Below the pieces are notes generated by a model. That model was given only the letters and a program-made list of their open reading frames with translations, did not search any database and was not told the origin of the DNA. The position numbers were made by a program, and so were the translations under genes. A stretch of 64,000 bases of DNA, from positions 1-64,000 of the forward strand of contig NZ_JAKRRW010000027.1 of the NCBI RefSeq assembly GCF_026191635.1. The letters are read 5' to 3'. Shown in pieces: positions 44,418 through 53,294 of this stretch. Source of the DNA: Photobacterium obscurum. Its GTDB lineage: Bacteria; Pseudomonadota; Gammaproteobacteria; Enterobacterales; Vibrionaceae. How positions within the stretch are numbered: position 1 is the first letter of the stretch; every line of letters begins with the position of its first letter.

Positions 44418-45344
44418 ATGTCTTTCTTTGCCTTTCTGGGAACGCTGGAAATTGGCCTGGTCTACGGGCTGGTTGCCCTCGGTGTTTACCTGACTTTCCG
44501 GGTACTGGACTTCCCTGATCTCACCGTCGATGGTAGCTTCCCGATGGGAGCTGCCGTTGCCGCCACTGCGATTGTTGCCGGCGTCAATCCATGGATTGCC
44601 ACCTTGCTGGCTATTTTGGCCGGTGGCTTGTGTGGCTTGGTCACGGCGTTTCTGGCAATCCGCTGCGGTATCCTCCATCTGCTCGCCAGTATCCTGACGA
44701 TGATCGCCGCATTTTCAATCAACATTCGAATTATGGGACGCCCCAACCTCGCCTTGCTCGGCGAAGATACCATCCTGACTCCGTTTGAACTGCTGGCAAT
44801 GGATATGGGGGTTGATTCCGGGATCATGCGGCTAGGTATCGTGCTGCTTCTGGTTATATTCAGCGCCTGGTTTATCACCCGTCTGTTAGCCAGCGACTTT
44901 GGCCTTGGCTTGCGGGCTACTGGTGTCAACAGCCGAATGGTTCGTGCCCAGGGCGGCAATACCGCACTATATACCTATTTCGGTCTGGCGCTCTCTAACG
45001 GTCTGGTCGGTTTTTCCGGCGCCCTGTTTGCCCAAACCAACAGCTTTGCCGATGTCACTTCGGGCGTAGGAACCATTGTTGTCGGGCTTGCGGCAGTGAT
45101 CCTCGGCCAAACTCTGATCCCTGGGCGCAAAATCTGGGTCGCCGTGGTAGCCGTGATCCTCGGCTCGGTACTTTACCGCCTGGCCGTCGCCTTTGCCCTG
45201 AGCAGCGGTATGTTCGGCCTGCAGGCATCTGATCTGAACCTGATCACCGCCTTGCTTGTTGCCGTCGCTTTGATTGCACCGAAGATGAAAACCACCATTC
45301 AGCGTAAGAAAAAACAAGCTGTAAGCGCCAAAAAGCTGGCCTAA
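44418..45344 (+). CDS. ABC transporter permease (COG4120, TrpY-like)
   Basis: This 308-residue inner-membrane permease has about nine spans and branched-chain-type permease motifs: GLVYGLVALGVYLTFRVLDFPDLTVDGSF, GILHLLASILTMIAAFSINIRIMGRPNLALLG, GLGLRATGVNSRMVRAQG and LSNGLVGFSGALFAQ. The frame opens with GTG at 44409; the ATG at 44418, with AAGGAG 8 bases upstream, is the better start. The C-terminus is basic. The ATPase gene follows after 24 bp. Confidence 0.88.
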   Translation: MSFFAFLGTLEIGLVYGLVALGVYLTFRVLDFPDLTVDGSFPMGAAVAATAIVAGVNPWIATLLAILAGGLCGLVTAFLAIRCGILHLLASILTMIAAFSINIRIMGRPNLALLGEDTILTPFELLAMDMGVDSGIMRLGIVLLLVIFSAWFITRLLASDFGLGLRATGVNSRMVRAQGGNTALYTYFGLALSNGLVGFSGALFAQTNSFADVTSGVGTIVVGLAAVILGQTLIPGRKIWVAVVAVILGSVLYRLAVAFALSSGMFGLQASDLNLITALLVAVALIAPKMKTTIQRKKKQAVSAKKLA

Positions 45345-45368
45345 GCCGTTCAGAGGGTATAAATAAAG

Positions 45369-46163
45369 ATGATTGAATTAAATGACATCCGCGTTACCTT
45401 CAATGAAGGCACTATTTTAGAAAACCAGGCGCTGCGAGGAGTTTCACTCACCGTGCCAGAAAAACAGTTTGTCACCGTCATCGGCTCCAACGGGGCCGGC
45501 AAGTCAACCTTGCTGGGCGCGGTCAGTGGTGAAACACCGATGGTCGGGGGGCAGGTACTCATTGACGAAATCGATGTAACCCGTAAACCAGTTCATGAGC
45601 GGGCGCAATATGCGGCTAGGGTGTTTCAGGACCCATTGGCGGGAACCTGTGCCTCTTTAACTATTGAAGAAAACATGGCACTGGCATACAAACGAGGCGG
45701 AAAGCGCAGCTGGAAGATGGCTCTGTCGTCACAGCGCCGCAAGCTATTTCAGGAGCGTATCAGTATCCTGGGACTTGGCCTCGAAGATCGCCTGGGCGAT
45801 AACATTGGCCTGCTCTCTGGTGGCCAGCGTCAGGCGGTTAGCCTGGTTATGGCCTCACTGGCCGACAGTAAGCTTTTGCTGCTTGATGAACACACCGCTG
45901 CGCTTGATCCAAGAATGGCAGCCTTTGTTCTGGCGCTTACAAAAAAGGTCGTAGAAGAGTTCAACCTGACGGTCATGATGGTCACCCACTCAATGAAAGA
46001 TGCCTTGGCCTATGGCGACCGTACCGTCATGCTTCATCAGGGCGAGATCGTGCTGGATGTCGACGGGCAAGAGCGTGCCCAGATGGATGTCAAGCAACTG
46101 CTCGAGATGTTCAGCAAGGTACGCGGCGAAGAGTTGGCGGATGATAGTTTGCTGTTAAGCTAG
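45369..46163 (+). CDS. ABC transporter ATP-binding protein (COG1101, TrpZ-like)
   Basis: This is a 264-residue ABC ATPase. Walker A is GSNGAGKST, the Q-loop is RVFQDPLAGTCASL, signature LLSGGQRQAV, Walker B KLLLLDEHTAALDP (His in place of the common Pro) and the H-loop MVTHSMKDAL. It is the third gene of the binding protein-permease-ATPase operon and is followed by a strong terminator and repeat copy E. In vibrios this trio typically precedes yfbV-ackA-pta, as here. Confidence 0.9.
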   Translation: MIELNDIRVTFNEGTILENQALRGVSLTVPEKQFVTVIGSNGAGKSTLLGAVSGETPMVGGQVLIDEIDVTRKPVHERAQYAARVFQDPLAGTCASLTIEENMALAYKRGGKRSWKMALSSQRRKLFQERISILGLGLEDRLGDNIGLLSGGQRQAVSLVMASLADSKLLLLDEHTAALDPRMAAFVLALTKKVVEEFNLTVMMVTHSMKDALAYGDRTVMLHQGEIVLDVDGQERAQMDVKQLLEMFSKVRGEELADDSLLLS

Positions 46164-46183
46164 CACGTATTTGAAATGCACAT

Positions 46184-46217
46184 TAAAAAGCGCCGGGATC
46201 ACTCTGGCGCTTTTTTG
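46184..46217 (+). terminator. Terminator of the COG2984 ABC operon
   Basis: AAAAGCGCC (46186-46194) pairs with GGCGCTTTT (46206-46214), extended by A and T runs. Confidence 0.85.
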
Positions 46218-46312
46218 GGGTCCTGGGTCCTGCAAGCAGGCTTCAGAAACCTAAGACAAGTACCAAGCTATGCTCTTCCCTAGGGCCTGCTTTTCCTAGA
46301 ACCAAGTATCCG
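46216..46312. repeat. Dispersed intergenic repeat, copy E
   Basis: GGGGTCCTGGGTCCTGCAAG at the left and GCTCTTCCCTAGGGCCTGC then TTTTCCTAG at the right. It is nearly the same as copy A in order and spacing of blocks, and ends just before the 3' end of yfbV. Confidence 0.7.
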
Positions 46313-46318
46313 CATTTA

Positions 46319-46771
46319 TTAAAACCACCGCTCTAACGAGGCCTTGTCCAGCTGCTTGAATGCCCGATTCAGCACCTGCGCCAGTTCAAGGTAGCGCGGT
46401 CGCGATTTCAAAGGCTGCAGCGCATAGCCTTCGCTGGTGATCTTGTCATGAATTTCGCGATACCAGGTCACCAGTGTCGGCGGCAAGTCAGTACGGCTGC
46501 GCTTACCCAGCCACCAAAGCCCCTGCAATGGCATACTCAATGCAAAGAGCGCCACGGCTATCGCCTGAGGCAGAGCATCATAATTATTGAACGCCATTTG
46601 GCTCAGCACGCTCATCACCGCAACGGCCGGCATAACGCGGGTCGCAAACTTGGTCGCCTTGATGTAACGCGGCTCCGGAAACATCATTGCCAGCTCTTTA
46701 CGCATTGGCCAGGTCGCCATGTACTGCTGGCCATTTCGAAAGGACTGCCAGATCGATTTTTTTTGACTCAT
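46319..46771 (-). CDS. yfbV: Terminus macrodomain insulation protein YfbV (UPF0208)
   Basis: This 150-residue inner-membrane protein has two spans (about 42-60 and 67-87). It matches E. coli YfbV: FRNGQQYMATWPMRKELA, FPEPRYIKATKFA, PLQGLWWLGKR and YLELAQVLNRAFKQLD. In E. coli it restricts the Ter macrodomain organised by MatP. It is divergent from ackA, as in E. coli. The start lacks a strong Shine-Dalgarno sequence. Confidence 0.95.
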   Translation of the reverse strand: MSQKKSIWQSFRNGQQYMATWPMRKELAMMFPEPRYIKATKFATRVMPAVAVMSVLSQMAFNNYDALPQAIAVALFALSMPLQGLWWLGKRSRTDLPPTLVTWYREIHDKITSEGYALQPLKSRPRYLELAQVLNRAFKQLDKASLERWF

Positions 46772-47103
46772 AAAGCACCAAACTTCAAAAAAAACAGTAA
46801 GAATTCAAAACCAGTGATAATAAACTTGATTCAAATTAAATTTTTCTAAAAATCTTTTTGTTATATTGCGTAACAATCGCTATCCTAAGCACGCCTAAAG
46901 TAATTGTTGCCTGTAATTACCGTTATAGCAACAAGGCAACCTCCACGGATGGCCCAGAATTGCGGGTTCCCCAATTCTCTAGATATGGATATAACACGAA
47001 TTTGACCCAGATTAGACCGACCCAACCAAAAGTCGTCTATTCTATGGGTAATTTTTATTCAGTTGAATATCAACTCTCAGACAGATTATAGGTAGTCACT
47101 CTC
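46772..47103. promoter_or_regulatory. Divergent yfbV-ackA control region
   Basis: This is 332 bp with no gene. TTGTTA (46858-46863) and TAACAA (46871-46876) form a symmetrical site with a 7-base spacer in an AT-rich stretch, a possible operator. The leader to ackA is over 200 bases and could fold. The regulator was not identified. Confidence 0.4.
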
Positions 47104-48300
47104 ATGTCTAAGCTGGTTTTAGTTCTTAACTGCGGTAGTTCTTCTCTTAAGTTCGCTGTTGTTGACGCAGTATCAGGTGAAGAGCACCTGACAGGTCTTG
47201 CAGAATGTCTGCACCTTCCAGAAGCTCGTATCAAGTGGAAACTTGACGGCAAGCACGAAGCTCAACTAGGTAACGGCGCAGCTCACGAAGAAGCACTAGC
47301 GTTTATGGTTGACACTATTCTTGCTTCTAAGCCTGAACTAGCTGAAAACCTAGCCGCTATCGGTCACCGTGTTGTTCATGGTGGTGAGCAGTTCACTAAG
47401 TCTGCGCTAATCGACGATGTAGTACTAAAAGGTATCGAAGACGCTGCGACTTTCGCACCTCTTCACAACCCAGCTCACATCATTGGTATCAAAGCAGCTC
47501 AGAAATCTTTCCCAGCTCTGAAAAACGTTGCTGTGTTCGATACTGCATTCCACACAACAATGCCAGAAGAAGCGTACCTATACGCTCTACCATACAACCT
47601 ATACAAAGATCACGGTATCCGTCGCTACGGCGCACACGGTACTTCTCACCTGTTCATCACTCGTGAAACAGCTGAGCGTCTAGGTAAGCCTGAAAGCGAA
47701 CTAAACATCATCAACTGCCACCTAGGTAACGGTGCTTCTGTTTGTGCTATCAAAAACGGTAAGTCTGTAGATACTTCTATGGGTCTGACTCCTCTTGAAG
47801 GCCTAGTAATGGGTACACGTTGTGGTGATCTTGACCCAGCTGTTATGTTTCACCTACATGACAAACTAGGCATGAGCGTTGATGAAATCAACACTATGTT
47901 CACTAAAGAGTCTGGCCTACTAGGTCTGACTGGCGTAACTTCTGACTGCCGTTTCGTTGAAGACAACTACGGTGAGAAAGAAGAAGCAACACGTGCAATG
48001 GACGTGTTCTGCCACCGTCTAGCTAAATACGTTGCTGGCTACACTGCAACACTAGAAGGTCGCCTAGACGCTATCGTATTCACTGGTGGTATCGGTGAAA
48101 ACTCTGCTCCTATCCGTGAGATGGTTCTAAACCGCCTTGCTATCCTAGGTGTTGAAGTTGACGGTGAAGCTAACCTTAAAGCTCGTTTCGGCGGCGAAGG
48201 TGTGATCACTTCTGAAAACAGCCGTGTTCCTGCAATGGTTGTTTCAACTAACGAAGAACTAGTAATCGCAGAAGATACAGCTCGTCTAGCTGAAATCTGA
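47104..48300 (+). CDS. ackA: Acetate kinase
   Basis: This 398-residue cytosolic kinase of the ASKHA superfamily interconverts acetyl phosphate plus ADP with acetate plus ATP. Motifs are LNCGSSSLKFA, GHRVVHGGEQF, HNPAHIIGI, FDTAFHTTMP, RRYGAHGTSH, HLGNGASVCAI, MGLTPLEGLVMGTRCGDLDP and FTGGIGENSA. Codon use is highly biased, as in pflB and pta. It is followed by two hairpins and then pta. Confidence 0.98.
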   Translation: MSKLVLVLNCGSSSLKFAVVDAVSGEEHLTGLAECLHLPEARIKWKLDGKHEAQLGNGAAHEEALAFMVDTILASKPELAENLAAIGHRVVHGGEQFTKSALIDDVVLKGIEDAATFAPLHNPAHIIGIKAAQKSFPALKNVAVFDTAFHTTMPEEAYLYALPYNLYKDHGIRRYGAHGTSHLFITRETAERLGKPESELNIINCHLGNGASVCAIKNGKSVDTSMGLTPLEGLVMGTRCGDLDPAVMFHLHDKLGMSVDEINTMFTKESGLLGLTGVTSDCRFVEDNYGEKEEATRAMDVFCHRLAKYVAGYTATLEGRLDAIVFTGGIGENSAPIREMVLNRLAILGVEVDGEANLKARFGGEGVITSENSRVPAMVVSTNEELVIAEDTARLAEI

Positions 48301-48311
48301 TCTAGCGATTC

Positions 48312-48367
48312 TTTGCTGTGCCCTGAGCACAGCAAATAATGGCTGGCTTTGGCCAGCCATTTTTTCA
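48312..48367 (+). terminator. Tandem hairpins between ackA and pta
   Basis: Hairpin 1: TTTGCTGTGC (48312-48321) with GCACAGCAAA (48327-48336). Hairpin 2: AATGGCTGGC (48338-48347) with GCCAGCCATT (48352-48361), followed by T6. The second is a full intrinsic terminator, so pta is likely expressed by partial read-through or its own promoter. Confidence 0.85.
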
Positions 48368-48480
48368 TGGCTTTATCGTCGAGTACGAAAGCTATGACCT
48401 TTTTTTGTGGTGTTGCTCAATAACGATTAACAAATCATTATTGAACAGCACTGTATTGTTCAATAGTTGAGGAATCCATA

Positions 48481-50634
48481 GTGTCCCGTACTATTATGCT
48501 TATTCCGGTTGGTGCCGGAGTTGGTCTTACTAGCGTTAGCCTTGGTGTGCTACGCGCAATGGAACGCAAAGGTGTTCGCGTTTCTTTCTTCAAGCCTATC
48601 GCTCAGCCACGTCACGGCGGCGATCAGCCAGATCTGACAACTAACATCATCACTGCTAACAGTGACATGAAAGTTGCCGCACCATTCTCAATGGCTTGTG
48701 CTGAAGAGCTTATCCGTAGTGATAAGAGCGATGTACTACTTGAAGATATCGTTGCTCGTTTCAAAGAAGCAACCGCTGACGCTGAAGTGGCGCTAATCGA
48801 AGGTCTAGTACCAACTCGTAAGCACCCGTTTGCAAACCAGATCAACTATGAGATTGCGAAAACTCTGGATGCGGAAATCGTATTCGTTGTTGCGCCTGGT
48901 ACAGACAACCCAGCTCAACTTAAAGAGCGTATCGAAGTAGCATGTTCTAACTTTGGCGGTATCAAGAACAAGCAGATCTCAGGCGTTATCGTTAACAAAC
49001 TAAACGCTCCAGTTGATGCTGAAGGCCGTACTCGTCCTGACCTATCTGAAATCTTTGACGATGCAGAAGCAACTGTTCCTTCTCACGTTGAAGTGATGCA
49101 GGTATTCAACTCAAGCCCAATCCGTGTACTAGGCTGTGCACCTTGGAGCTCTGAGCTAATCGCGACACGTTCAACAGACATCGCAAAGCACCTGAACGCT
49201 GAAATCATCAACGAAGGTGACATTGATACTCGCCGTATCAAGAGCATCACTTTCTGTGCGCGCTCTATCCCGCACATGGTTGAGCACTTCCGTCCAGGTT
49301 CACTACTAGTAACTTCTGCAGACCGCCCAGACGTTATTGTTGCAGCATGTCTTGCTGCAATGAACGGCGTTGAAATCGGTGCCCTACTGCTAACAGGCGG
49401 CTACGAGCTACCTAAGCCAGTAATGGATCTATGTGAGCGTGCATTCGAAACAGGCCTACCTGTAATGACTGCACAAGGTAACACATGGCAGACATCTCTG
49501 AACCTTCAGAGCTTCAGCCTAGAAGTTCCAGCTGACGATAAAGAGCGTGTTGAGCTAGTTAACGAATACATGGCTAGCCATGTTGACGGCCAGTGGATTG
49601 AATCTCTAACTGAAGGTTCAACGAAAGAGCGTCGCCTAAGCCCACCGGCATTCCGTTACGAGCTAACTGAACTAGCACGTAAAGCGGCTAAGCGTATCGT
49701 TCTTCCTGAAGGTGATGAGCCACGTACCGTTAAAGCAGCAGCTATCTGTGCTGAGCGCGGTATCGCGGAGTGTGTGCTTCTTGGTAACCCAGAAGAAATC
49801 AAGCGTGTTGCAGAGCAGCAAGGCGTTACTCTAGGTTCTGGCGTCACTATCATCAACTCTGAAGAAGTACGTGAGAACTACGTTGCTCGTCTAGTTGAGC
49901 TTCGTGGCGCGAAAGGTATGACTGACGTTGTTGCTCGTGAGAAGCTACAAGACTCTGTTTTCCTAGGCACAATGATGCTTGAAAACAACGAGGTAGACGG
50001 CCTGGTTTCTGGTGCTGTTCACACAACGGCGAACACTATCGTTCCTCCGTTCCAGATCATCAAGACTGCACCTGATGCGTCAATCGTATCGTCTGTATTC
50101 TTCATGCTACTACCTGATCAGGTACTGGTATACGGTGACTGTGCAATCAACCCAGATCCAAACGCTGAGCAGCTAGCGGAAATCGCTATCCAGTCTGCAG
50201 ACTCTGCAAAAGCATTCGGTATCGAACCACGCGTTGCGATGATCTCTTACTCTACCGGTACTTCTGGTAAGGGTGCAGATGTAGATAAAGTACGTGAAGC
50301 AACTCGCATTGCTCAAGAGAAGCGTCCAGATCTAGTGATCGACGGTCCTCTTCAGTACGATGCTGCGATCATGGAAAATGTTGCTGCTTCTAAAGCGCCT
50401 AACTCGCCTGTAGCGGGTAAAGCGACTGTATTCGTATTCCCAGACCTAAACACGGGTAACACGACTTACAAAGCAGTACAGCGTTCAGCTGACCTAGTTT
50501 CTATCGGTCCAATGCTTCAGGGCATGCGTAAGCCGGTTAACGACCTTTCTCGTGGCGCACTTGTAGACGATATCGTATACACAGTGGCACTAACTGCGAT
50601 TCAGGCGAAACAAGCTGAAGAAGCTGGCCAGTAA
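48481..50634 (+). CDS. pta: Phosphate acetyltransferase, long form, GTG start
   Basis: This 717-residue enzyme converts acetyl-CoA plus phosphate to acetyl phosphate plus CoA. The N-terminal P-loop-like domain (MLIPVGAGVGLTSVSLGVLRAMERKG), a middle DRTGG domain (about 220-340) and the C-terminal catalytic PTA domain (about 385-710, with GAVHTTANTIVPPFQIIK and SYSTGTSGKGADVDKV) are all present, as in E. coli Pta. The GTG start has GAGGA 9 bases upstream and gives the family N-terminus MSRTIMLIP. Codon bias is as strong as in ackA. It is 180 bp after ackA, with a terminator between. Confidence 0.97.
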   Translation: MSRTIMLIPVGAGVGLTSVSLGVLRAMERKGVRVSFFKPIAQPRHGGDQPDLTTNIITANSDMKVAAPFSMACAEELIRSDKSDVLLEDIVARFKEATADAEVALIEGLVPTRKHPFANQINYEIAKTLDAEIVFVVAPGTDNPAQLKERIEVACSNFGGIKNKQISGVIVNKLNAPVDAEGRTRPDLSEIFDDAEATVPSHVEVMQVFNSSPIRVLGCAPWSSELIATRSTDIAKHLNAEIINEGDIDTRRIKSITFCARSIPHMVEHFRPGSLLVTSADRPDVIVAACLAAMNGVEIGALLLTGGYELPKPVMDLCERAFETGLPVMTAQGNTWQTSLNLQSFSLEVPADDKERVELVNEYMASHVDGQWIESLTEGSTKERRLSPPAFRYELTELARKAAKRIVLPEGDEPRTVKAAAICAERGIAECVLLGNPEEIKRVAEQQGVTLGSGVTIINSEEVRENYVARLVELRGAKGMTDVVAREKLQDSVFLGTMMLENNEVDGLVSGAVHTTANTIVPPFQIIKTAPDASIVSSVFFMLLPDQVLVYGDCAINPDPNAEQLAEIAIQSADSAKAFGIEPRVAMISYSTGTSGKGADVDKVREATRIAQEKRPDLVIDGPLQYDAAIMENVAASKAPNSPVAGKATVFVFPDLNTGNTTYKAVQRSADLVSIGPMLQGMRKPVNDLSRGALVDDIVYTVALTAIQAKQAEEAGQ

Positions 50635-50661
50635 TATTCATTACTGACTCGCTGAATGACT

Positions 50662-50692
50662 AACGCCTCCGCATTGCGGGGGCGTTTTTTTA
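50662..50692 (+). terminator. Terminator after pta
   Basis: AACGCCTCCGC (50662-50672) pairs with GCGGGGGCGTT (50676-50686, one wobble), followed by a T run. Confidence 0.9.
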
Positions 50693-50809
50693 TGGATGAA
50701 ATTCACAACTTTTGCTTATACCAAAATCAAAATTTAAGTTTCCCCCACAAATGGTCGCGGTATTTAATTTGTTGATTTTTATTAAATTTATACTTGATGA
50801 GCATTTGAA

Positions 50810-51109
50810 ATGAACAGATTATTATGTCTTATTCTTACCGTGGCTTTAAGTGGTTGCTCTGGGGCGAATATCAGCTCACACATTCGTGAGTCAAACGATA
50901 ACAATAACATGATGACTCGATGCACTCAGTTTGAATCCACCACTGACGGCAATATGAATGAAGATTTAGAAGCGTATGATGGTTGGAAAATGATTTATGT
51001 TTCTGAATATACGACAACAAATAAAGTGAATACATCTATTGTGATGTGTTTTGAAAAAGAGCAGATATCCCAAAAACTTCCTCCTCATTTAACCAGTATT
51101 TACCGTTAA
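50810..51109 (+). CDS. Small predicted lipoprotein
   Basis: This 99-residue protein has a lipoprotein signal: MNRLLCLILTVALSGC with a clear lipobox (ALSGC, Cys16). The mature part of 83 residues is polar, with a repeated Asn run and one further pair of cysteines (TRCTQFE and IVMCFEKE) that might form a disulfide. I recognise no family. The Shine-Dalgarno sequence is weak. It lies between pta and the convergent focA gene. Confidence 0.6.
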   Translation: MNRLLCLILTVALSGCSGANISSHIRESNDNNNMMTRCTQFESTTDGNMNEDLEAYDGWKMIYVSEYTTTNKVNTSIVMCFEKEQISQKLPPHLTSIYR

Positions 51110-51207
51110 ATCGCTCAATTGTCTCTGCATTCTCCGAACATAGATACATACCTCCCAACCAGTTACCGCTAGGGCTTTTCATTAAGAGCAACCGGTATAA
51201 GCAATAT

Positions 51208-51237
51208 AAAAAAAGGCCACAGCAATTTGCTATGGCC
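51208..51237 (-). terminator. Terminator of the second focA gene (minus strand)
   Basis: On the minus strand GGCCATAGCA pairs with TGCTGTGGCC (one mismatch), followed by T7 (51214-51208). Confidence 0.85.
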
Positions 51238-51326
51238 AACATCAGACTCGAATATCTAACAAGAAATATATAACTAACAAAATAGGTTAGTAAACGTAGA
51301 ACTGTTAACTCTTACATACAGATAAA

Positions 51327-52172
51327 TTACTTACCGCGCAGGTAGATAATCCAATAGCCCATACCGACAAACACGCCACCTCCGATGATGTTACCGAGAG
51401 TCACAGGGATAAGGTTGTTAATGATGAAGTTACTCATTGTCAAATCAGCAAAATCAGCCGGGTTCATCCCGCTCATCTGCCAGAATTCCGGTGATGCCAG
51501 GGTCTTGATACCAATGGCCATAGGTACTTGAAACATATTGGCAATACAGTGCTCAAAGCCAGCAGAAACAAACATCGCGACAGGCAACACCATGACAATA
51601 ATTTTATCTGTCAGGGTACGACCGCTGAAGGTCATCCATACCGCCACACACACCAAGACATTACACATAATTCCTAAGGCAACAGCCTGGAAAAAATCGT
51701 GGTGAAGCTTGTGCTGGGCGATCTGCATAGTGTTGATCCCTAATGCACCATCAGCCGACATATACTGCTTGCTGATCAGCATAATTCCCACCAGCAGCAG
51801 TGCACCAATCAGGTTACCGATATACACGACTCCCCAGTTCAGACAGAGGCTCTTCCAGCTGATCTTTCCACTTGCCCTTGCAACCAAGGTCAGCACAGAA
51901 CTGGTAAACAGCTCACCACCAGTAATCACAACCAGAATCAGGCCCAAGCTAAACGCCAAACCACCAACAAAGCGCGACATCCCCCACGCCATGTCACCCG
52001 ATCCCGTGGTCACCGTGGTGTAAAAAACAAATGCAATTCCAATATGCATACCGGCTGTAATTGCCAACAAAAGCGACTTAATTGGATCTTTGGTGGCTTT
52101 GCCTACCCCGACCTCAGCAGCCTTCTCGGCCATCTGCGGTGGTAAAAGAGAATCAAATTGACCCTGACTCAT
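51327..52172 (-). CDS. focA: Formate transporter FocA (stand-alone paralogue)
   Basis: This 281-residue pentameric-channel family protein has six spans. It has GGLAFSLGLILVVITGGELFTSS (omega-loop region with the gate Thr nearby), GFEHCIANMFQVPM with the central pore His, and VTLGNIIGGGVFVG. It resembles the N-terminal part of the FocA-CBS protein (28704) throughout, but ends at IIYLRGK, with no CBS extension. The frame opens at 52202; I prefer the ATG at 52172 because it gives the family N-terminus, although the ribosome-binding site is weak for both. It sits near ackA-pta. Confidence 0.93.
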   Translation of the reverse strand: MSQGQFDSLLPPQMAEKAAEVGVGKATKDPIKSLLLAITAGMHIGIAFVFYTTVTTGSGDMAWGMSRFVGGLAFSLGLILVVITGGELFTSSVLTLVARASGKISWKSLCLNWGVVYIGNLIGALLLVGIMLISKQYMSADGALGINTMQIAQHKLHHDFFQAVALGIMCNVLVCVAVWMTFSGRTLTDKIIVMVLPVAMFVSAGFEHCIANMFQVPMAIGIKTLASPEFWQMSGMNPADFADLTMSNFIINNLIPVTLGNIIGGGVFVGMGYWIIYLRGK

Positions 52173-52610
52173 AATCTTGCACCCAAACATATTGAAACAC
52201 ATAAAAAGCGATGCCGGATAGTGAACCTAAATCGGCCAAATTACAAGGTTCGACCACAACAAAAACTCGATATATACGAGCCAATACCTCGAATATTCCG
52301 AATCAACAAATATAGTAAACATCCATCAACATTTCGGCAATTCTATTGATCAATTCATTCAAAAAAGCCCTCACAATACGCAAGGGCTGACATATATAAA
52401 TAAACAACTTCAGAATACCTGTTCGGGATGCGCTTCATTCATTAATCACCACCGAAAGCATATCTAACACTACTTTCTGACGCGAACCGTAATAATATTA
52501 CGCAAAAAAAAAGCCACCCTAAAAGTGGCAAAACAGCTCGCTATTATTATTTTCTACACGTTGTTTTATCTATTTCAACACTGAGTCCACAAACACAGAT
52601 TACCGGATGC
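52173..52610 (-). promoter_or_regulatory. focA upstream region with two minus-strand terminators
   Basis: On the minus strand GCCAC/GTGGC with a T9 run (52530-52503) ends the upstream regulator transcript. A second intrinsic terminator, AGCCCTTGCG... AGGGCT then T6 (52389-52361), lies only 190 bp before focA. Between them are about 110 bases that could encode a small RNA ending at 52361 or a leader whose terminator controls focA. No protein gene seen. Confidence 0.55.
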
Positions 52611-52940
52611 CTAGTCAGAAAAACCGGATATTTGAGCTTCGGTCGACTTTGACGTTTCTCTGTTTTTAATAAACTCTTCTAACTTAAATTCCTGGTGTCG
52701 ATGGGTTGGCAGCGTATGCTTACGGATCTTCAGCTTAGTAATCCAGTGGCCGGTATCCGGTCGTTTCTGTCGCATAACATCCACATTGTAATAACAATCG
52801 CTCTCAGCCTCGTGGCGCACTCGGTGAAGAATATAGCTGGCCCTTCGTAGTGAAATTGCAAATGCTTCTGCAATCTCATGATGAGAGATCGCCCTATCCA
52901 ACTGCGAAGCCCAATTAATCACCTGCTCCTTTAACGACAT
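52611..52940 (-). CDS. CaiF/GrlA-like small transcriptional regulator
   Basis: This 109-residue protein has a helix-turn-helix-like N-terminal segment, VINWASQLDRAISHHEIAEAFAISLRRASYILHRV, reminiscent of the CaiF/GrlA family (PF07180). The C-terminal half is basic (KLKIRKHTLPTHRH). The frame opens with GTG at 53003; the ATG at 52940 has AAGGG about 8 bases ahead and starts just before the domain. CaiF controls anaerobic carnitine genes in E. coli; no such genes are here. The target may be the neighbouring focA or the TauE gene. Family assignment is by eye and moderate. Confidence 0.6.
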   Translation of the reverse strand: MSLKEQVINWASQLDRAISHHEIAEAFAISLRRASYILHRVRHEAESDCYYNVDVMRQKRPDTGHWITKLKIRKHTLPTHRHQEFKLEEFIKNRETSKSTEAQISGFSD

Positions 52941-53294
52941 TTTCCGGCCCTTATTGCTTGTCTTATCACTTCCTCTTGATTCACAAGTTGGAATGGTTGT
53001 CACACTTTTCCAGCATTATTCATAACACCAAACAGCGAGTCATCTTATTATGTATTATTAATTTAATTTAACAGTTGTAAAACGACAAAAATCATTTAAA
53101 AACAACAGAATAAGCAAAAACAAAAAAGAACATAAAAGCATAAAGACATCAATAATTCCCCCAAATGAAAACAGCAGATACTTCTAAAGCAACAAATTAA
53201 TGTCTTGATGCAGAAGAGCTGCGATATTGTTAATGTGTAATCCCAAGTGAATTGGGTATAAACAACGGCTGGTAAAAGGAAGTTGCTTAATACT
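52941..53294. promoter_or_regulatory. Very AT-rich divergent region (354 bp)
   Basis: It holds the promoters of the CaiF-like and TauE-like genes. Tracts such as TTATGTATTATTAATTTAAT are typical of H-NS targets. A small inverted repeat ATCCCAA (53242-53248) / TTGGGTAT (53254-53261) lies 40 bp before the rightward start. No gene found. Confidence 0.45.
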
